NCBI RefSeq assembly: GCF_001612985.1
Contig: NZ_BDBM01000064.1
Coordinates: forward strand, 1 to 43,737
Direction of reading: 5' to 3'
DNA from: Nocardia gamkensis NBRC 108242
GTDB taxonomy: Bacteria > Actinomycetota > Actinomycetes > Mycobacteriales > Mycobacteriaceae
DNA length: 43,737 nucleotides
Shown: positions 41,380 through 43,737 of the stretch, piece after piece
How positions within the stretch are numbered: the stretch's first letter is position 1
How the letters are laid out: the number at the start of each line of letters is the position of its first letter
Translations under genes and position numbers: made by a program
The notes under the pieces: generated by a model
Databases searched by the model: none
What the model saw: only the letters and a program-made list of their open reading frames with translations
Told to the model about the DNA's origin: nothing

Positions 41380-43013
41380 ACACCGTGCACACCTACGCCG
41401 CCGCCGCGACGGTCGGCAACCCGGTCGCCAATATCGCCATCTTCGGCGTCTTCGTCGTGTTCACGATGATCGTGGTGATCCGCGCCAGCCGCAACAACGC
41501 CACCGCCGCCGACTACTTCACCGGAGGGCGCGGTTTCTCCGGCCCGCAGAACGGCGTCGCCATCGCGGGCGACTACCTCTCGGCCGCGAGCTTCCTCGGC
41601 ATCGCGGGCGCCATCGCGGTCTACGGCTACGACGGTTTCCTCTATTCCATCGGATTCCTGGTCGCTTGGCTGGTCGCGCTGCTGCTGGTCGCCGAAATGC
41701 TCCGCAACACAGGCAAATTCACCATGGCCGACGTGCTGAGCTTCCGGCTGAAGGAAGGCCCGGTACGCACCGCCGCCGCGCTGTCCACGCTCACCGTGTC
41801 GCTGTTCTACCTGCTCGCGCAGATGGCGGGCGCGGGCGGCCTGGTCGCACTGCTGCTGGACATCTCCGACAAGACCGGGCAGTCCATCGTGATCGCCGTG
41901 GTCGGCGTGCTGATGATCGTCTACGTGCTGGTCGGCGGCATGAAGGGCACCACGTGGGTGCAGATCATCAAGGCGGTGCTGCTGATCGTGGGCGCGGCGC
42001 TGATGACCGTCATGGTGTTCGCGAAGTTCGGTTTCAACTTCTCCGACATCCTGGGCTCCGCGCAGGAAGCGGTCTCCGGCTCGGCGAACAAGGCCGTCGC
42101 CGCGCGCGACGTGCTCGCTCCCGGCGCGCAGTACGGCGGCAGCGAGACCTCGAAACTCAATTTCCTCTCCCTCGGCCTGGCATTGGTGCTCGGCACAGCG
42201 GGCCTGCCGCATGTGCTGATGCGCTTCTACACCGTGCCCACCGCCAAAGAGGCACGGCGCTCGGTGGTCTGGGCGATCGGCCTGATCGGCGCGTTCTACC
42301 TGTTCACCCTGGTGCTCGGCTACGGCGCGGCGGCGATCGTCGGCCCGGACCGCATCCTCGCGGCCGCGGGCGGGCAGAATTCGGCGGCGCCGCTGCTGGC
42401 CTTCGAACTCGGCGGCGTGGTGCTGCTCGGCGTGATCTCCGCGGTCGCCTTCGCCACCATCCTCGCGGTGGTCGCGGGCCTGACCATCACGGCGTCGGCC
42501 TCGTTCGCCCACGACATCTACGCCAACGTCATCAAGCGCGGGAAAGCCGGTGAGCGCGAACAGGTCCGGGTGTCCCGGATCACCGCGGTGGTGATCGGCG
42601 TGCTGGCCATCGCCCTGGGCATCCTGGCCAACGGGCAGAACGTCGCCTTCCTGGTGGCGCTGGCGTTCGCGGTCGCGGCGGCGGCGAATCTGCCGACCAT
42701 CCTGTTCTCGCTGTTCTGGCGGCGGTTCAACACCACCGGTGCGCTGTTCAGCATGTACGGCGGCCTGATCTCGACGATCGTGCTGATCGTGTTCTCCCCC
42801 GCGGTCTCCGGCAGCAAGACCGCCATGCTCCCCGGATCGGATTTCGACTGGTTCCCGCTGTCCAACCCGGGCATCGTCTCCATCCCGTTGGCGTTCGCGC
42901 TCGGCGTCATCGGAACCTTGGTCGGCGGCAGGTCCGAGGACCCGGCCAAGGCCGCGGAGATGGAGGTCCGCTCGCTCACCGGCGTCGGCGCGGAGAAGGC
43001 GGTGGTGCACTGA
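41376..43013 (+). CDS. actP: Cation/acetate symporter (ActP-like)
   Basis: A 545-residue SSS transporter, about 13 helices. Seen: GDYLSAASFLGIAGAIAVYG (about 64-83), MAGAGGLVALLLDISDKTGQ, VGGMKGTTWVQIIKAVLLIV, GTAGLPHVLMRFYTVPTAKE and TILAVVAGLTITASASFAHD. This is the ActP/MctC family, importing acetate and other short monocarboxylates with a cation. GTG start in a 4-nt overlap with DUF485. It is followed 51 bp later by acs, so uptake and activation are coupled on one transcript. It shares a common ancestor with the upstream symporter. Confidence 0.94.
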   Translation: MNTVHTYAAAATVGNPVANIAIFGVFVVFTMIVVIRASRNNATAADYFTGGRGFSGPQNGVAIAGDYLSAASFLGIAGAIAVYGYDGFLYSIGFLVAWLVALLLVAEMLRNTGKFTMADVLSFRLKEGPVRTAAALSTLTVSLFYLLAQMAGAGGLVALLLDISDKTGQSIVIAVVGVLMIVYVLVGGMKGTTWVQIIKAVLLIVGAALMTVMVFAKFGFNFSDILGSAQEAVSGSANKAVAARDVLAPGAQYGGSETSKLNFLSLGLALVLGTAGLPHVLMRFYTVPTAKEARRSVVWAIGLIGAFYLFTLVLGYGAAAIVGPDRILAAAGGQNSAAPLLAFELGGVVLLGVISAVAFATILAVVAGLTITASASFAHDIYANVIKRGKAGEREQVRVSRITAVVIGVLAIALGILANGQNVAFLVALAFAVAAAANLPTILFSLFWRRFNTTGALFSMYGGLISTIVLIVFSPAVSGSKTAMLPGSDFDWFPLSNPGIVSIPLAFALGVIGTLVGGRSEDPAKAAEMEVRSLTGVGAEKAVVH

Positions 43014-43064
43014 TCGCTGCCCGCCCTTCCTCGTCCCCCTTGCTCTTTCGTTAGGAGATCTCGC

Positions 43065-43737
43065 GTGACCAGCGCAACCACCGATGACCGCGACGCCACC
43101 ACCGCCTACCCGCCGAGCGCGGAGTTCGCCGCTCAGGCGAACGCCGACGCCGGGTTCTACCAGCGGGCGGCGGCCGATCGGGAAGCATTCTGGGCCGAAC
43201 AGGCCGGACGGTTGCACTGGCACCAACCCTTCACCCAAGTACTGGACTGGACCGACGCACCAGTCGCGAAATGGTTCGCCGACGGAAAACTCAACGTCGC
43301 CTACAACTGCCTCGACCGCCACGTCCTGGCCGGCCACGGCGACCAGACCGCCATCCACTGGGAAGGCGAACCCGGCGACTGCCGCACCCTCACCTACCGC
43401 GACCTACTCGACGACGTATCCCGCGCCGCCAACACCCTCACCGACCTCGGACTCACCGCAGGCGACCGCGTCGCGATCTACATGCCCATGGTCCCCGAAG
43501 CCATCATCGCCATGCTCGCCTGCGCCCGCCTCGGCCTGACCCACTCCGTCGTATTCGCCGGATTCTCCCCCACCGCCCTGCGCCAACGCGTCGACGACGC
43601 CGCCGCCCGCCTGATCATCACCACCGACGGACAATACCGCCGCGGCAAACCCGCCCCCCTCAAAGCCGCCGTCGACCAAGCACTCGGCAACGACCCCACC
43701 ACCGTCGAACACATCCTGGTCGTGCGCCGCACCGGCA
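43065..43737 (+). CDS. acs: Acetyl-CoA synthetase, 3' end outside window
   Basis: AMP-forming acetate:CoA ligase. It starts at GTG with TAGGAG 7 nt upstream. The visible 224 residues include the acs N-terminal domain: AFWAEQAGRLHWHQPFTQVL, KWFADGKLNVAYNCLDRHVL, DQTAIHWEGEPGDCRTLTYR, LGLTAGDRVAIYMPMVPEAI, ARLGLTHSVVFAGFSPTALR. The ATP loop and catalytic lysine lie beyond the window. It converts acetate taken up by the preceding symporter(s) to acetyl-CoA. Confidence 0.95.
   Translation, partial: MTSATTDDRDATTAYPPSAEFAAQANADAGFYQRAAADREAFWAEQAGRLHWHQPFTQVLDWTDAPVAKWFADGKLNVAYNCLDRHVLAGHGDQTAIHWEGEPGDCRTLTYRDLLDDVSRAANTLTDLGLTAGDRVAIYMPMVPEAIIAMLACARLGLTHSVVFAGFSPTALRQRVDDAAARLIITTDGQYRRGKPAPLKAAVDQALGNDPTTVEHILVVRRTG

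Noticed and set aside
41355..43358. 667-residue minus-strand frame over the symporter
   Set aside because: Rich in Asp/His/Gln/Gly repeats, typical antisense of membrane-protein codons; ActP on the plus strand is certain.

Overview
The window is GC-rich actinobacterial chromosome. The best guess is a mycolic-acid actinomycete close to Nocardia. Reasons: strong GC3 bias, frequent GTG/TTG starts, many 4-nt GTGA/ATGA gene overlaps, an XRE/DUF397 locus, deazaflavin (F420)-type oxidoreductases, a DnaE1-type polymerase, and a gene set (bioA, treX/glgX, treY, treZ, ilvA with an F420-type nitroreductase, dnaE1) that also lies close together in Mycobacterium tuberculosis. That comparison is from memory; no alignment was run.

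Left part (1-17.2 kb), mostly chromosomal backbone. bioA (partial, minus) has a perfect dyad of BioQ-operator type upstream. A MarR gene and a cupin gene diverge from a 29-bp gap holding a perfect dyad. glgX(treX)-treY form a plus-strand pair, and treZ lies 7 kb away on the minus strand. Together they make trehalose from glycogen or maltodextrins. Between them are a DUF2235 hydrolase, a small membrane protein, a Ddn-like nitroreductase, ilvA, a 450-bp repeat-rich spacer and a serine hydrolase. Then come a methyltransferase, a secreted protein, and a TetR gene with a Cmx/CmrA-like MFS exporter that ends in a strong hairpin.

Middle part (17.2-31.7 kb), an accessory region with many decayed genes. 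It starts with an XRE regulator translationally coupled to DUF397, next to a broken second DUF397 copy. Two small conserved-looking ORFs and a truncated membrane ORF follow. Next is a small metabolic/redox set: AraC regulator, double YjbR protein, PPOX protein, MDR reductase, SnoaL-like protein and VOC protein. It includes remnants of two ATPases, RarA/MgsA and UvrA-like. The region ends with a four-gene Tn554-related recombinase cassette on the minus strand. Its first recombinase carries an in-frame amber codon at a position where Trp is expected, and the first and second recombinases are fused into one reading frame.

Right part (31.7-43.7 kb), backbone again. dnaE1 (TTG start, minus strand) shares a hairpin with two small plus-strand ORFs at its 3' end. 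A secreted protein follows, then a LytS/LytR-type two-component system whose genes are separated by degenerate ~57-bp repeats and a 10-bp-stem hairpin. Two consecutive modules of small two-helix membrane protein plus SSS-family monocarboxylate/acetate symporter follow, then acetyl-CoA synthetase (partial). The likely theme is sensing, uptake and activation of acetate or another short monocarboxylate. No tRNA, rRNA or CRISPR array was seen.
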